Source of the DNA: Methanomicrobiales archaeon | Lineage (GTDB): Archaea; Halobacteriota; Methanomicrobia; Methanomicrobiales; Methanoculleaceae | Reading direction: 5' to 3' | NCBI GenBank assembly: GCA_012510335.1 | Contig: JAAZIF010000322.1 | Span: 1 to 5,934 of the forward strand | DNA: 5,934 bases | Shown: positions 5,756-5,934 of the stretch, piece by piece | How positions within the stretch are numbered: the first letter of the stretch is position 1 | Layout: each line of letters begins with the position of its first letter | Position numbers and translations under genes: made by a program | The notes under the pieces: generated by a model | What the model was told of the DNA's origin: nothing | Seen by the model: only the letters and a program-made list of their open reading frames with translations | Database searches by the model: none

Positions 5756-5934
5756 CATAATCCGCCGGCTCCACGAACAGGGTGCAGAACGAGTCGCCCT
5801 CCAGTTCCCGGCAGGGCTTGCGCGGCAGGCGCCGGGGGTAGCAGCCGCGCTCCGCGATGCCGGGTTCACGGTTATAGTCAGCGGCGACCCCTGCTACGGG
5901 GCCTGCGACCTTGCGCTCGATACCCTCGCGTATG
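5733..5934 (+). CDS. dph2: Diphthamide biosynthesis enzyme Dph2, 5' part only
   Basis: Dph2 is a non-canonical radical-SAM enzyme that uses a [4Fe-4S] cluster to transfer the 3-amino-3-carboxypropyl group of S-adenosylmethionine onto a histidine of elongation factor 2, the first step to diphthamide. Only the first 67 codons are in the window; the reading frame is open to the right edge. It reads MSLIPVSDIIRRL, then a strand with VALQFPAGLA (about 27-36) and VIVSGDPCYGACD (47-59). The LQFPAGL and YGACD blocks are family hallmarks, and C58 of YGACD corresponds to the first cluster cysteine. The later two cysteines lie beyond the window. The start is uncertain: ATG 5712, 5721 and 5733 and TTG 5739 are all in frame, inside the end of hpt. 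ATG 5733 or TTG 5739 best match the short N termini of archaeal homologues, and GGGTG (5727-5731) is well spaced only for TTG 5739. Confidence 0.85.
   Translation, partial: MSLIPVSDIIRRLHEQGAERVALQFPAGLARQAPGVAAALRDAGFTVIVSGDPCYGACDLALDTLAY

Noticed and set aside
1..5934. Mobile elements, CRISPR arrays, phage genes, defence systems or other accessory cargo
   Set aside because: No transposase, integrase, terminal inverted repeats, regularly spaced repeats or attachment-site duplication was seen. Although a tRNA gene is present, no integrated element follows it within the window.

Overview
The window looks like a chromosomal segment of a methanogenic archaeon, most likely Methanomicrobiales (Methanoculleus-like). 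The evidence is a GC-rich coding sequence, Shine-Dalgarno sites of the GGTGA type, a tRNA gene without an encoded CCA, an archaeal-type hypoxanthine phosphoribosyltransferase, an archaeal Dph2, and MfnA, the tyrosine/aspartate decarboxylase of methanofuran and coenzyme A synthesis. The genus-level guess rests on recalled protein similarity and was not tested by search.

Layout. On the minus strand, from right to left, are serA (D-3-phosphoglycerate dehydrogenase, 1761 to 166), a T-tract terminator, a tRNA promoter and tRNA-Val(GAC) (83 to 10). A 68-bp AT-richer divergent region (1762-1829) separates serA from a plus-strand run of four tightly packed genes: ppsA (phosphoenolpyruvate synthase), mfnA, hpt (hypoxanthine/guanine phosphoribosyltransferase) and the 5' part of dph2 (diphthamide synthesis), which runs off the right edge. 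The plus-strand genes overlap by 8, 8 and about 23 nt with no room for terminators, so they are read here as one operon with coupled translation.

How the genes fit together. PpsA turns pyruvate, made from acetyl-CoA in methanogens, into PEP, the entry to gluconeogenesis. 3-Phosphoglycerate on that route is the substrate of SerA, so the divergent pair sits on one carbon flow from pyruvate to serine. MfnA supplies tyramine for methanofuran and/or beta-alanine for coenzyme A, Hpt salvages purines using PRPP, and Dph2 starts the diphthamide modification of elongation factor 2. The last three share no single pathway; they look like a housekeeping anabolic operon.

Non-coding DNA is confined to 1-9, 84-165 and 1762-1829. 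I see no mobile element, CRISPR array, phage gene or pseudogene, and no convincing undescribed system. The points worth a second look are small: near-identical overlap junctions, start-site conflicts for ppsA and dph2, an anti-Shine-Dalgarno match in the serA 3' region, and helically phased repeats around the tRNA promoter.
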